Part shown: piece by piece, positions 35,393 through 47,599 of the stretch
Layout: each line of letters starts with the position of its first letter
Numbering within the stretch: the first letter of the stretch is position 1
Source of the DNA: Atherix ibis
Taxonomy: Eukaryota; Arthropoda; Insecta; Diptera; Athericidae
Assembly: GCA_958298945.1 (NCBI GenBank)
Contig: OY282608.1
Span: forward strand, 75,998,806-76,062,805
Direction: 5' to 3'
DNA: 64,000 nt
Notes under the pieces: generated by a model
Seen by the model: only the letters and a program-made list of their open reading frames with translations
Databases searched by the model: none
What the model was told of the DNA's origin: nothing
Position numbers and translations under genes: made by a program

Positions 35393-37484
35393 TTTGTTGG
35401 TTTGATCGTTTGTTGGTTTGTTGGGTTGTTGGTTTGTTGGTTTGTTGGTTTGTTAGTTTGTTTGTTGGCATGTTGGTTTGTTGGCTTGTTGGCTTGTAGG
35501 TTTGTTGGTTTGTTGGTCTGTTGGTTTGTTGTTTTGTTGGCTTGTTGGTTTGTTGGGTTGTTGGTTTGTTGGTTTGTTGGTTTGTTCGTTTGTTTGTTTG
35601 TTCGTTTTTTGGTTTGTTGGTTTGTTTGTTTGTTGGTTTGTTGGTTTGTTGGTTTGTTGGTTTGTTCGTTTGTTCGTTTGTTGGTTTTTTGGTTTGTTGG
35701 TTTGTTGGTTTGTTGGTTTGTTGGCTTGTTCGCTTGTTGGTTTGTTGGCTTGTTGGTTTGTTGGTTTGTTGGTTTGTTGGTTTGTTGGTTTGTTGGTTTG
35801 TTCGTTTGTTCGTTTGTTGGCTTGTTGGTTTGTTGGCTTGTTGGCTTTTTGGTTTGTTGGTTTGTTGGTTTGTTGGTTTGTTGGTTTGTTGGTTTGTTCG
35901 TGTGTTGGTTTGTTGGTTTGTTGGTTTGTTCGTTTGTTCGTTTGTTGGCTTGTTGGTTTGTTGGCTTGTTGGCTTTTGGGTTTGTTGGTTTGTTGGTTTA
36001 TTGGTTTGTTGGTTTATTTGTTTGTTGGTTTGTTGTTTTGTTGGTTTGTTCGTTTGTTCGTTTGTTGGCTTATTGGTTTGTCGGCTTGTTGATTTTTTGG
36101 TTTGTTGGCTTGTTGGCTTGTTGGTTTGTTGGTTTGTTGGTTTGTTGGTTTGTTGGTTTGTTGGTTTGTTGGTTTGTTCGTTTGTTGGCTTGTTGGTTTC
36201 TTGTCTTGTTGGCTTGTTGGTTTGTTGGTTTGTTGGTTTGTTGGTTAATTTGTTTATTTGTTTGTTTTTTTGTTGCTTTGTTCGTTAGTTGGTTTGTTGG
36301 TTTGTTGGTTTGTTTATTGTTTGGTTTGTTGGTTTGTTGGTTTGTTGGTTTGTTGGTTTGTTGGTTTGTTCGTTTGTTGGTTTGTTTGTTTGTTGGGTTG
36401 TTGGTTTGTTGGCTTGTTGGCTTGTTGGTTTGTTGGCTTGTTGGTTTGTTGGTTTGTTGGTTTGTTGGTTGGTTGGTTTGTTTGTTTGTTGGTTTGTTGG
36501 TTTGTTGGTTTGTTCGTTTGTTGGCTTGTTGGTTTGTTGGCTTGTTGACTTGTTGGTTTGTTGGTTTGCTGGTTTGTTAGTTTGTTGGTTTGTTGGTTTG
36601 TTGGTTTGTTGGTTTGTTGGTTTGTTGGTTTGTTGGTTTGTTGGTTTGTTGGTTTGTTGGGTTGTTGGTTTGTTGGTTTGTGGGTTTGTTGGTTTTTTGG
36701 TTTGTTGGTTTGTTGGTTCGTTAGTTTGTTGGTTTGATCGTTTGTTGGTTTGTTGGGTTGTTGGCTTGTTGGTTTGTTGGTTTTTTGGTTTGCTGGTTTG
36801 TTAATTTATTTGTTTGTTGGCTTGTTGGCTTGTTGGTTAGTTGGCTTGTTGGTTTGTTGGTTAATTTGTTTGTTGGTTTGTTGGTTTGTTTGTTTGTTTG
36901 TTTGTTCGTTTGTTGGCTTGTTGGTTTGTTGGTTTGTTGGTTTGGTGGTTTGTTGTTTTGTTGGTTTTTTGGTTCGTTGGTTTGTTGGTTTGTTGGTTTG
37001 TTGGTTTGTTGGTTTGTTGGTTTGTTGGTTTGTTGGTTTGTTGGTTTGTTGGTTTGTTGGTTTGTTGGTTTGTTGGTTTGTTGGTTTGTTGGTTTGTTGG
37101 TTTGTTGGTTTGTTGGTTTGTTGGTTTTTTGGTTTATTGGTTTGTTAGTTTGTTGGTTTTTTTGTTTGTTGGTTTGTTCGTTTGTTGGTGTGTTGGTTAC
37201 TTGGTTTGTTGGTTTGCTGGTTAGTTGGCTTGTTGGCTTGTTGGTTTATTGGTTTGTTGGTTCGTTGGTTAGTTGGTTTATTTGTTTGTTGGTTTGTTTG
37301 TTTGTTGGTTTGTTCGTTTGTTGCTTTGTTGGTTACTTGGTTTGTTGGTTTGTTCGTTTGTTGGTTTGTTAGTTTGTTGGTTTGTTGGTTTGTTGGTTTG
37401 TTGGTTTGTTGGTTTGTTGGTTTGTTGGTTTGTTGGTTTGTTGGTTTGTTGGTTTGTTCGTTTGTTCGTTTGTTGGTTTGTTGG
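35393..37484 (+). repeat. 2092-bp higher-order unit, copy 1
   Basis: First unit of a dimer. Anchors: tttgatcg 35401/37493 and 36733/38825, ggcatg near 35467/37559, 40-bp marker 36245/38337, all exactly 2092 bp apart. After about 36.88 kb the offset drops to 2084 and then 2058 bp, so this copy has gained units on the right. It includes the longest perfect run I noticed (36976-37127). Confidence 0.9.
36976..37127 (+). repeat. Longest perfect octamer run noticed (19 units, 152 bp)
   Basis: From just after a ttcg unit to just before a ttttttgg unit there is no departure from TTTGTTGG. Other long perfect runs noticed by eye are about 26321-26457, 39431-39548 and 14124-14222. Such runs are where one-unit length differences between block copies occur. 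Confidence 0.8.
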
Positions 37485-39590
37485 TTTGTTGGTTTGATCG
37501 TTTGTTGGTTTGTTGGGTTGTTGGTTTGTTGGTTTGTTGGTTTGTTAGTTTGTTTGTTGGCATGTTGGTTTGTTGGCTTGTTGGCTTGTAGGTTTGTTGG
37601 TTTGTTGGTCTGTTGGTTTGTTGTTTTGTTGGCTTGTTGGTTTGTTGGGTTGTTGGTTTGTTGGTTTGTTGGTTTGTTCGTTTGTTTGTTTGTTCGTTTT
37701 TTGGTTTGTTGGTTTGTTTGTTTGTTGGTTTGTTGGTTTGTTGGTTTGTTGGTTTGTTCGTTTGTTCGTTTGTTGGTTTTTTGGTTTGTTGGTTTGTTGG
37801 TTTGTTGGTTTGTTGGCTTGTTCGCTTGTTGGTTTGTTGGCTTGTTGGTTTGTTGGTTTGTTGGTTTGTTGGTTTGTTGGTTTGTTGGTTTGTTCGTTTG
37901 TTCGTTTGTTGGCTTGTTGGTTTGTTGGCTTGTTGGCTTTTTGGTTTGTTGGTTTGTTGGTTTGTTGGTTTGTTGGTTTGTTGGTTTGTTCGTGTGTTGG
38001 TTTGTTGGTTTGTTGGTTTGTTCGTTTGTTCGTTTGTTGGCTTGTTGGTTTGTTGGCTTGTTGGCTTTTGGGTTTGTTGGTTTGTTGGTTTATTGGTTTG
38101 TTGGTTTATTTGTTTGTTGGTTTGTTGTTTTGTTGGTTTGTTCGTTTGTTCGTTTGTTGGCTTATTGGTTTGTCGGCTTGTTGGTTTTTTGGTTTGTTGG
38201 CTTGTTGGCTTGTTGGTTTGTTGGTTTGTTGGTTTGTTGGTTTGTTGGTTTGTTGGTTTGTTGGTTTGTTCGTTTGTTGGCTTGTTGGTTTCTTGGCTTG
38301 TTGGCTTGTTGGTTTGTTGGTTTGTTGGTTTGTTGGTTAATTTGTTTATTTGTTTGTTTTTTTGTTGCTTTGTTCGTTTGTTGGTTTGTTGGTTTGTTGG
38401 TTTGTTTATTGTTTGGTTTGTTGGTTTGTTGGTTTGTTGGTTTGTTGGTTTGTTGGTTTGTTCGTTTGTTGGTTTGTTTGTTTGTTGGGTTGTTGGTTTG
38501 TTGGCTTGTTGGCTTGTTGGTTTGTTGGCTTGTTGGTTTGTTGGTTTGTTGGTTTGTTGGTTGGTTGGTTTGTTTGTTTGTTGGTTTGTTGGGTTGTTGG
38601 TTTGTTCGTTTGTTGGCTTGTTGGTTTGTTGGCTTGTTGACTTGTTGGTTTGTTGGTTTGCTGGTTTGTTAGTTTGTTGGTTTGTTGGTTTGTTGGTTTG
38701 TTGGTTTGTTGGTTTGTTGGTTTGTTGGTTTGTTGGTTTGTTGGTTTGTTGGGTTGTTGGTTTGTTGGTTTGTGGGTTTGTTGGTTTTTTGGTTTGTTGG
38801 TTTGTTGGTTCGTTAGTTTGTTGGTTTGATCGTTTGTTGGTTTGTTGGGTTGTTGGCTTGTTGGTTTGTTGGTTTTTTGGTTTGCTGGTTTGTTAATTTA
38901 TTTGTTTGTTGGCTTGTTGGTTAGTTGGCTTGTTGGTTTGTTGGTTAATTTGTTTGTTGGTTTGTTGGTTTGTTGGTTTGTTTGTTTGTTTGTTTGTTCG
39001 TTTGTTGGCTTGTTGGTTTGTTGGTTTGTTGGCTTGTTGTTTTTGGTTTGTTGGTTTGGTGGTTTGTTGTTTTGTTGGTTTTTTGGTTTGTTGGTTTGTT
39101 GGTTTGTTGGTTTGTTGGTTTGTTGGTTTGTTGGTTTGTTGGTTTGTTGGTTTGTTGGTTTGTTGGTTTGTTGGTTTGTTGGTTGTTTGGTTTATTGGTT
39201 TGTTAGTTTGTTGGTTTTTTTGTTTGTTGGTTTGTTCGTTTGTTGGTGTGTTGGTTACTTGGTTTGTTGGTTTGCTGGTTAGTTGGCTTGTTGGCTTGTT
39301 GGTTTATTGGTTTGTTGGTTCGTTGGTTAGTTGGTTTATTTGTTTGTTGGTTTGTTTGTTTGTTGGTTTGTTCGTTTGTTGCTTTGTTGGTTACTTGGTT
39401 TGTTGGTTTGTTCGTTTGTTGGTTTGTTAGTTTGTTGGTTTGTTGGTTTGTTGGTTTGTTGGTTTGTTGGTTTGTTGGTTTGTTGGTTTGTTGGTTTGTT
39501 GGTTTGTTGGTTTGTTGGTTTGTTGGTTTGTTGGTTTGTTGGTTTGTTCGTTTGTTCGTTTGTTGGTTTGTTGGTTTGTTGGTTTGTAGG
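37485..39590 (+). repeat. 2092-bp higher-order unit, copy 2
   Basis: Second unit of the dimer, ending where the doubled ttcg units near 39550 are followed by tttgtagg instead of tttgatcg. It retains a ttgtttttgg stretch near 39040 that copy 1 lacks. Confidence 0.88.
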
Positions 39591-39689
39591 TTTGTTGGTT
39601 TGTTGGTTTGTTGGTTTGTTGGTTTTTTGGTTTGTTGGTTTGTTGGTTTGTTGGTTTGTTGGTCTGTTCGTTTGTTTGTTTGTTAATTT

Positions 39690-42210
39690 GTTCGTTTGTT
39701 GGTTTGTTGGTTTGTTGGTTTGTTTGTTGGCATGTTGGTTTGTTGGCTTGTTGGCTTGTAGGTTTGTTGGTTTGTTGGTCTGTTGGTTTGTTGGTTTGTT
39801 GGCTTGTTGGTTTGTTGGTTTGTTGGTTTGTTGGTTTGTTGGTTTGTTCGTTTGTTTGTTTGTTCGTTTTTTGGTTTGTTGGTTTGTTTGTTTGTTGGTT
39901 TGTTGGTTTGTTGGTTTGTTGGTTTGTTGGTTTGTTGGTTTGTTCGTTTGTTGGGTTGTTGGTTTGTTGGTTTGTGGGTTTGTTGGTTTTTAGGTTTGTT
40001 GGTTTGTTGGTTCGTTAGTTTGTTGGTTTGATCGTTTGTTGGTTTGTTGGGTTGTTGGCTTGTTGGTTTGTTGGTTTGTTGGTTTGTTCGTTTGTTTGTT
40101 GGCATGTTGGTTTGTTGGCTTGTTGGCTTGTAGGTTTGTTGGTTTGTTGGTCTGTTGGTTTGTTGTTTTGTTGGCTTGTTGGTTTGTTGGTTTGTTGGTT
40201 TGTTGGTTTGTTGGTTTGTTGGTTTGTTCGTTTGTTTGTTTGTTTGTTTGTTCGTTTTTTGGTTTGTTGGTTTGTTTGTTTGTTGGTTTGTTGGTTTGTT
40301 GGTTTGTTGGTTTGTTGGTTTGTTCGTTTGTTCGTTTGTTAGTTTTTTGGTTTGTTGGTTTGTTGGTTTGTTGGTTTGTTGGCTTGTTCGCTTGTTGGTT
40401 TGTTGGCTTGTTGGTTTGTTGGTTTGTTGGTTTGTTGGTTTGTTGGTTTGTTGGTTTGTTCGTTTGTTCGTTTGTTGGCTTGTTGGTTTGTTGGCTTGTT
40501 GGCTTTTTGGTTTGTTGGTTTGTTCGCGTGTTGGTTTGTTGGTTTGTTGGTTTGTTCGCGTGTTGGTTTGTTGGTTTGTTGGTTTGTTCCTTTGTTCGTT
40601 TGTTGGCTTGTTGGTTTGTTGGCTTGTTGGCTTTTGGGTTTGTTGGTTTGTTGGTTTATTGGTTTGTTGGTTTATTTGTTTGTTGGTTTGTTGTTTTGTT
40701 GGTTTGTTCGTTTGTTCGTTTGTTGGCTTGTTGGTTTGTCGGCTTGTTGGTTTTTTGGTTTGTTGGCTTGTTGGCTTGTTGGTTTGTTGGTTTGTTGGTT
40801 TGTTGGTTTGTTGGTTTGTTGGTTTGTTTGTTTGTTCGTTTGTTGGCTTGTTGGTTTCTTGGCTTGTTGGCTTGTTGGTTTGTTGGTTTGTTGGTTTGTT
40901 GGTTAATTTGTTTATTTGTTTGTTTGTTTGTTGCTTTGTTCGTTTGTTGGTTTGTTGGTTTGTTGGTTTGTTTATTGTTTGGTTTGTTGGTTTGTTGGTT
41001 TGTTGGTTTGTTGGTTTGTTGGTTTGTTCGTTTGTTGGTTTGTTTGTTTGTTGGGTTGTTGGTTTGTTGGCTTGTTGGCTTGTTGGTTTGTTGGCTTGTT
41101 GGTTTGTTGGTTTGTTGGTTTGTTGGTTGGTTGGTTTGTTTGTTTGTTTGTTTGTTGGTTTTTTGGTTTGTTGGTTTGTTCGTTTGATGGCTTGTTGGTT
41201 TGTTGGCTTGTTGGCTTGTTGGTTTGTTGGTTTGCTGGTTTGTTAGTTTGTTGGTTTGTTGGTTTCTTGGTTTGTTGGTTTGTTGGTTTGTTGGTTTGTT
41301 GGGTTGTTGGTTTGTTGGTTTGTGGGTTTGTTGGTTTTTTGGTTTGTTGGTTTGTTGGTTCGTTAGTTTGTTGGTTTGATCGTTTGTTGGTTTGTTGGGT
41401 TGTTGGCTTGTTGGTTTGTTAGTTTTTTGGTTTGCTGGTTTGTTAATTTATTTGTTTGTTGGCTTGTTGGCTTGTTGGTTAGTTGGCTTGTTGGTTTGTT
41501 GGTTAATTTGTTTGTTGGTTTGTTGGTTTGTTGGTTTGTTTGTTTGTTTGTTTGTTCGTTTGTTGGCTTGTTGGTTTGTTGGTTTGTTCGTTTATTCGTT
41601 TGTTGGTTTTTTGGTTTGTTGGTTTGTTGGTTTGTTGGTTTGTTGGCTTGTTGGCTTGTTGGTTTGTTGGCTTGTTGGTTTGTTGGTTTGCTGGTTTGTT
41701 GGTTTGTTGGTTTGTTGGTTTGTTCGTTTGTTGGCTTGTTGGTTTGTTGGTTTGTTGGTTTTTTGGTTTATTGGTTTGTTAGTTTGTTGGTTTGTTTGTT
41801 TGTTGGTTTGTTCGTTTGTTGGTGTGTTGGTTACTTGGTTTGTTGGTTTGCTGGTTAGTTGGCTTGTTGGTTTGTTGGTTTGTTGGTTTGTTGGTTTGTT
41901 GGTTAGTTGGTTTATTTGTTTGTTGGTTTGTTTGTTTGTTGGTTTGTTCGTTTGTTGCTTTGTTGGTTACTTGGTTTGTTGGTTTGTTCGTTTGTTGGTT
42001 TGTTAGTTTGTTGGTTTGTTGGTTTGTTGGTTTGTTGGTTTGTTGGTTTGTTGGTTTGTTGGTTTGTTCGTTTGTTCGTTTGTTGGTTTGTTGGTTTGTT
42101 GGTTTGTTTGTTTGTTGGTTCGTTGGTTTTTTGGTTTGTTGGTTTGTTGGTTTGTTGGTTTGTTCGTTTGTTTGTTTGTTAATTTGTTCGTTTGTTGGTT
42201 TGTTCGTTTG
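39690..42210 (+). repeat. Further copy of the 2.1-kb block, with a graft from 35.3 kb
   Basis: The main part (40.1-42.2 kb) follows 37.5-39.6 kb at offsets 2542-2576 bp (40-bp marker 38337/40903; tttgatcg 38825/41375). Its left edge (39.94-40.05 kb) instead matches 35.33-35.41 kb: both carry tttttagg (35361, 39987), where all other cassette copies I checked have ttttttgg or a related form. Confidence 0.8.
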
Positions 42211-43490
42211 TTGGTTTGTTTGTTGGCATGTTGGTTTGTTGGCTTGTTGGCTTGTAGGTTTGTTGGTTTGTTGGTCTGTTGGTTTGTTGGTTTGTTGGCT
42301 TGTTGGTTTGTTGGTTTGTTGGTTTGTTGGTTTGTTGGTTTGTTCGTTTGTTCGTTTGTTTGTTTGTTCGTTTTTTGGTTTGTTGGTTTGTTTGTTTGTT
42401 GGTTTGTTGGTTTGTTGGTTTGTTGGTTTGTTCGTTTATTCGTTTGTTGGTTTTTTGGTTTGTTGGTTTGTTGGTTTGTTGGTTTGTTGGCTTGTTGGCT
42501 TGTTGGTTTGTTGGCTTGTTGGTTTGTTGGTTTGCTGGTTTGTTGGTTTGTTGGTTTGTTGGTTTGTTCGTTTGTTCGTTTGTTGGCTTGTTGGTTTGTT
42601 GGCTTGTTGGCTTTTTGGTTTGTTGGTTTTTTGGTTTGTTGGTTTGTTGGTTTGTTGGTTTGTTCGTGTGTTGGTTTGTTGGTTTGTTGGTTTGTTCGTT
42701 TGTTCGTTTGTTGGCTTGTTGGTTTGTTGGCTTGTTGGCTTTTGGGTTTGTTGTTTTGTTGGTTTATTGGTTTGTTGGTTTATTTGTTTGTTGGTTTGTT
42801 GTTTTGTTGGTTTGTTCGTTTGTTGGCTTGTTGGTTTCTTGGTTTGTTGGCTTGTTGGTTTGTCGGCTTGTTGGTTTTTTGGTTTGTTGGCTTGTTGGCT
42901 TGTTGGTTTGTTGGTTTGTTGGTTTGTTGGTTTGTTGGTTTGTTGGTTTGTTGGTTTGTTCGTTTGTTGGCTTGTTGGTTTCTTGGCTTGTTGGCTTGTT
43001 GGTTTGTTGGTTTGTTGGTTTGTTGGTTAATTTGTTTATTTGTTTGTTTGTTTGTTGCTTTGTTCGTTTGTTGGTTTGTTGGTTTGTTTATTGTTTGGTT
43101 TGTTGGTTTGTTGGTTTGTTGGTTTGTTCGTTTGTTGGTTTGTTTGTTTGTTGGGTTGTTGGTTTGTTGGCTTGTTGGCTTGTTGGTTTGTTAGCTTGGT
43201 GGTTTGTTGGTTTGTTGGTTTGTTGGTTGGTTGGTTTGTTTGTTTGTTGGTTTGTTGGTTTGCTGGTTTGTTAGTTTGTTGGTTTGTTGGTTTGTTGGTT
43301 TGTTGGTTTGTTGGTTTGTTGGTTTGTTGGTTTGTTGGGTTGTTGGTTTGTTGGTTTGTGGGTTTGTTGGTTTTTTGGTTTGTTGGTTTGTTGGTTCGTT
43401 AGTTTGTTGGTTTGATCGTTTGTTGGTTTGTTGGGTTGTTGGCTTGTTGGTTTGTTGGTTTTTTGGTTTGCTGGTTTGTTAATTTATTTG
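42210..43490 (+). repeat. Partial copy of the 40.1-41.5 kb block
   Basis: Follows 40.1-41.5 kb with the 40-bp marker 2124 bp later (40903/43027) and tttgatcg 2036 bp later (41375/43411). The 88-bp difference shows a shortening between these landmarks. Confidence 0.78.
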
Positions 43491-44759
43491 TTTGTTGGCT
43501 TGTTGGCTTGTTGGTTAGTTGGCTTGTTGGTTTGTTGGTTAATTTGTTTGTTGGTTTGTTGGTTTGTTGGTTTGTTTGTTTGTTGGTTTGTTCGTTTGTT
43601 GGCTTGTTGGTTTGTTGGTTTGTTGGCTTGTTGTTTTTGGTTTGTTGGTTTGGTGGTTTGTTGTTTTGTTGGGTTTTTGGTTCGTTGGTTTGTTGGTTTG
43701 TTGGTTTGTTGGTTTGTTGGTTTGTTGGTTTGTTGGTTTGTTGGTTTGTTGGTTTGTTGGTTTTTTGGTTTGTTGGTTTGTTGGTTTGTTGGTTTGTTGG
43801 TTTGGTAAATTGCTTGTTTGTTCGTTTGTTGGTTTTTTGGTTTGTTGGTTTGTTGGTTTGTTGGTTTGTTGGTTTGTTGGTTTGTTGGTTTGTTGGTTTG
43901 TTGGTTTGTTGGTTTGTTGGTTTGTTTGCTTGTTGGTTTGTTCGTTTGTTGGCTTGTTGGCTTGTTGGTTTGTTGGTTTTTTGGTTTTTTGGTTTGTTGG
44001 TTTGTTGGTTTGTTGGTCTGTTTGTTGGTTTTTTGGTTTGTCGGTTTGTTGGTTTGTTTTTTTGTTGGTTTGTTGGTTTCTTCGTTTGTTGGGTTGTTGG
44101 TTTGTTGGTTTGTTGGTTTGTTGGTTTTTTGGTTTGTTGGTTTGTTGGTTGTTTGGTTTGTTGGCTTCTTGGTTTGTTGGTTTGTTTGTTTGCTGGTTTG
44201 TTCGTTTGTTGGTTTTTTGGGTTGTTGGTTTTTTGGTTTGTTGGTTTGTTGGTTTGTTGGTTTGTTCGTTATTGGCTTGTTGGTTTGTTGGCTTATTGGC
44301 TTGTTGGTTTGTTGGTTTGTTGGTTTGTTTGTTTGTTGGTTTGTTGGTTTGTTGGTTTGTTGGTTTGTTGGTTTGTTGGTTTGTTGGTTTGTTGGTTTGT
44401 TGGTTTGTTGGTCTGTTGGTTTATTGGTTTGTTGGTTTGCTGGTTTGTTGGTTTGTTCTTTTGTTGGTTTGTTGGTTTATTTATTTGTTGGTTTGTTGTT
44501 TTGTTGGTTTGTTCGTTTGTTCGTTTGTTGGCTTGTTGGTTTGTTTGTTTGTTGGCTTGTTGGTTTGTTGGCTTGTTGGCTTGTTGGTTTGTTGGTTTGT
44601 TGGTTTGTTGGTTTGTTGGTTTGTTGGTTTGTTGGTTTGTTGGTTTGTTGGCTTGTTGGCTTGTTGGTTTGTTGGTTTGTTGGTTTGTTGGTTTGTTGGC
44701 TTCTTGGCTTGTTGGTTTGTTGGTTTGTTGGTTTGTTGGTTTGTTGGTTTGTTGGTTTT

Positions 44760-45300
44760 TTGGTTTGCTGGTTTGTTAATTTATTTGTTTGTTGGCTTGT
44801 TGGCTTGTTGGTTAGTTGGCTTGTTGGTTTGTTGGTTAATTTGTTTGTTGGTTTGTTGGTTTGTTGGTTTGTTTGTTTGTTTGTTTGTTCGTTTGTTGGC
44901 TTGTTGGTTTGTTGGTTTGTTGGCTTGTTGTTTTTGGTTTGTTGGTTTGGTGGTTTGTTGTTTTGTTGGTTTTTTGGTTCGTTGGTTTGTTCGTTTGTTG
45001 GTGTGTTGGTTTGTTGGTTTGTTGGTTTTTTGGTTTATTGGTTTGTTAGTTTGTTGGTTTGTTTGTTTGTTGGTTTGTTCGTTTGTTGGTGTGTTGGTTA
45101 CTTGGTTTGTTGGTTTGCTGGTTAGTTGGCTTGTTGGCTTGTTGGTTTGTTGGTTTGTTGGTTTGTTGGTTAGTTGGTTTATTTGTTTGTTGGTTTGTTT
45201 GTTTGTTGGTTTGTTCGTTTGTTGCTTTGTTGGTTACTTGGTTTGTTGGTTTGTTCGTTTGTTGGTTTGTTAGTTTGTTGGTTTGTTGGTTTGTTGGTTT
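44760..45300 (+). repeat. Copy of 41.42-42.05 kb (offset 3333 to 3267)
   Basis: Starts abruptly at ttttttggtttgctgg and ttaatttatttg near 44757, then follows 41.42-42.05 kb through ggtgtgttggttac and a later ttac unit. The left junction joins it to an unrelated run that ends with cttcttgg, which looks like a recombination breakpoint. Confidence 0.8.
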
Positions 45301-45659
45301 GTTGGTTTGTTGGTTTGTTGGTTTGTTGGTTTGTTGGTTTGTTGGTTTGTTCGTTTGTTCGTTTGTTGGTTTGTTCGTTTGTTCGTTTGTTGGCTTGTTG
45401 GTTTGTTGGCTTGTGGGCATTTTGGTTTGTTGGTTTGTTGGTTTGTTGGTTTGTTGGTTTGTTGGTTTGTTGGTTTGTTCGTGTGTTGGTTTGTTGGTTT
45501 GTTGGTTTGTTCGTTTGTTCGTTTGTTGGCTTGTTGGTTTTTTGGCTTATTGGCTTTTGGGTTTGTTGGTTTGTTGGTTTATTGGTTTGTTGGTTTATTT
45601 GTTAGTTGGTTTGTTGTTTTGTTGGTTTGTTCGTTTGTTCGTTTGTTGGTTTGTTGGTT

Positions 45660-47560
45660 TGTTGGTTTGTTCGTTTGTTGGCTTGTTGGTTTCTTGGCTT
45701 GTTGGCTTGTTGGTTTGTTGGTTTGTTGGTTTGTTGGTTAATTTGTTTATTTGTTTGTTTGTTTGTTGCTTTGTTCGTTTGTTGGTTTGTTGGTTTGTTG
45801 GTTTGTTTATTGTTTGGTTTGTTGGTTTGTTGGTTTGTTGGTTTGTTGGTTTGTTGGTTTGTTCGTTTGTTGGTTTGTTTGTTTGTTGGGTTGTTGGTTT
45901 GTTGGCTTGTTGGTTTGTTGGTTTGTTGGCTTGTTGGTTTGTTGGTTTGTTGGTTTGTTGTTTGGTTGGTTTGTTTGTTTGTTGGTTTTTTGGTTTGTTG
46001 GTTTGTTCGTTTGTTGGCTTGTTGGTTTGTTGGCTTGTTGGCTTGTTGGTTTGTTGGTTTGCTGGTTTGTTGGTTTGTCGGTTTGTTGGTTTGTTCGTTT
46101 GTTGGTATTTTGGTTTGTTGGTTTGTTGGTTTGTTGGCTTGTTGGTTTTTTGGTTTATTGGCTTGTTGGTTTGTTAGCTTGTTGGTTTGTTGGTTTGTTG
46201 GTTTGTTGGTTTGTCGGTTACTTGGTTTGGTGGTTTGTTGGTTTGTAGGCTTGTCGGTTTGTTGGGTTGTTGGTTTGTTGGTTTGTTGGTTTGTTGATTT
46301 GTTGGTTTGTTTGTTTGTTGGTTTGTTTGTTTGTTGGTTTGGTCGTTTGTTGACTTGTTGGTTTGTTGGCTTGTTGGCTTGTTGGTTAGTTGGTTTGTTG
46401 GCTTGTTGGTTTGTTCGTTTGCTGGTTTGTTGGTTTGTTTGTTTGTTGGTTTGTTGGTTACTTGGTTTGTTGGTTTGTTGGTTTGTTCGTTTGTTGGTTT
46501 GTTGGTTTGTTGGTTTGTTGGTTTGTTGGTTTGTTGGTTTGTTGGTTTGTTGGTTTGTTGGTTCGTAGGTTTGTTGGTTTGTTGGTTTGTTGGTTTGTTG
46601 GTTTGTTGGTTTGTTGGTTTGTTCGTTTGTTGGCTTGTTGGTTTCTTGGCTTGTTGGCTTGTTGGTTTGTTGGTTTGTTGGTTTGTTGGTTAATTTGTTT
46701 ATTTGTTTGTTTGTTTGTTGCTTTGTTCGTTTGTTGGTTTGTTGGTTTGTTGGTTTGTTTATTGTTTGGTTTGTTGGTTTGTTGGTTTGTTGGTTTGTTG
46801 GTTTGTTGGTGTGTTGGTTTGTTCGTTTGTTGGTTTGTTTGTTTGTTGGGTTGTTGGTTTGTTGGCTTGTTGGTTTGTTGGTTTGTTGGCTTGTTGGTTT
46901 GTTGGTTTGTTGGTTTGTTGGTTGGTTGGTTTGTTTGTTTGTTGGTTTTTTGGTTTGTTGGTTTGTTCGTTTGTTGGCTTGTTGGTTTGTTGGCTTGTTG
47001 ACTTGTTGGTTTGTTGGTTTGCTGGTTTGTTGGTTTGTTGGTTTGTTGGTTTGTCGGTTTGTTGGTTTGTTCGTTTGTTGGTTTTTTGGTTTGTTGGTTT
47101 GTTGGTTTGTTGGCTTGTTGGTTTTTTGGTTTATTGGCTTGTTGGTTTGTTAGCTTGTTGGTTTGTTGGTTTGTTGGTTTGTTGGTTTGTCGGTTACTTG
47201 GTTTGTTGGTTTGTTGGTTTGTAGGCTTGTCGGTTTGTTGGGTTGTTGGTTTGTTGGTTTGTTGGTTTGTTGATTTGTTGGTTTGTTGGTTTGTTTGTTT
47301 GTTGGTTTGGTCGTTTGTAGACTTGTTGGTTTGTTGGCTTGTTGGCTTGTTGGTTTGTTTAGTTGTTGGCTTGTTGGTTTGTTCGTTTGCTGGTTTGTTG
47401 GTTTGTTCGTTTGTTGGTTTGTTGGTTACTTGGTTTGTTGGTTTGTTGGTTTGTTCGTTTGTTGGTTTGTTGGTTTGTTGGTTTGTTGGTTTGTTGGTTT
47501 GTTAGTTTGTTGGTTTGTTGGTTTGTTGGTTCGTAGGTTTGTTGGTTTGTTGGTTTGTTG
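45660..47560 (+). repeat. Tandem duplication with 952-976-bp offset
   Basis: About 45660-46610 repeats at 46612-47560. Offset is 952 bp (119 units) at the 40-bp marker (45738/46690) and the tttattgtttgg motif, then 968 at tttggtcg (46338/47306). The second tttggtcg is followed by ttagacttg instead of ttgacttg. These are the last two 40-bp marker copies in the window. Confidence 0.86.
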
Positions 47561-47599
47561 GTTTGTTGGTTTGTTGGTTTGTTGGTTTGTTGGTTTGTT

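Larger units (their letters stand above)
33900..47500 (+). repeat. Zone 5: 2092-bp dimer, related 2-2.6 kb copies and a 952-bp dimer
   Basis: The zone is organised around blocks carrying, in order, a ggcatgttgg motif, the 40-bp marker ending ctttgttcg, a tttattgtttgg motif and the tttgatcg cassette. The 40-bp marker lies at 35081 (a ttactttgttcg variant), 36245, 38337, 40903, 43027, 45738 and 46690; tttgatcg lies at 35401, 36733, 37493, 38825, 40027, 41375 and 43411. This marker combination is not seen after about 47 kb. Confidence 0.82.
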
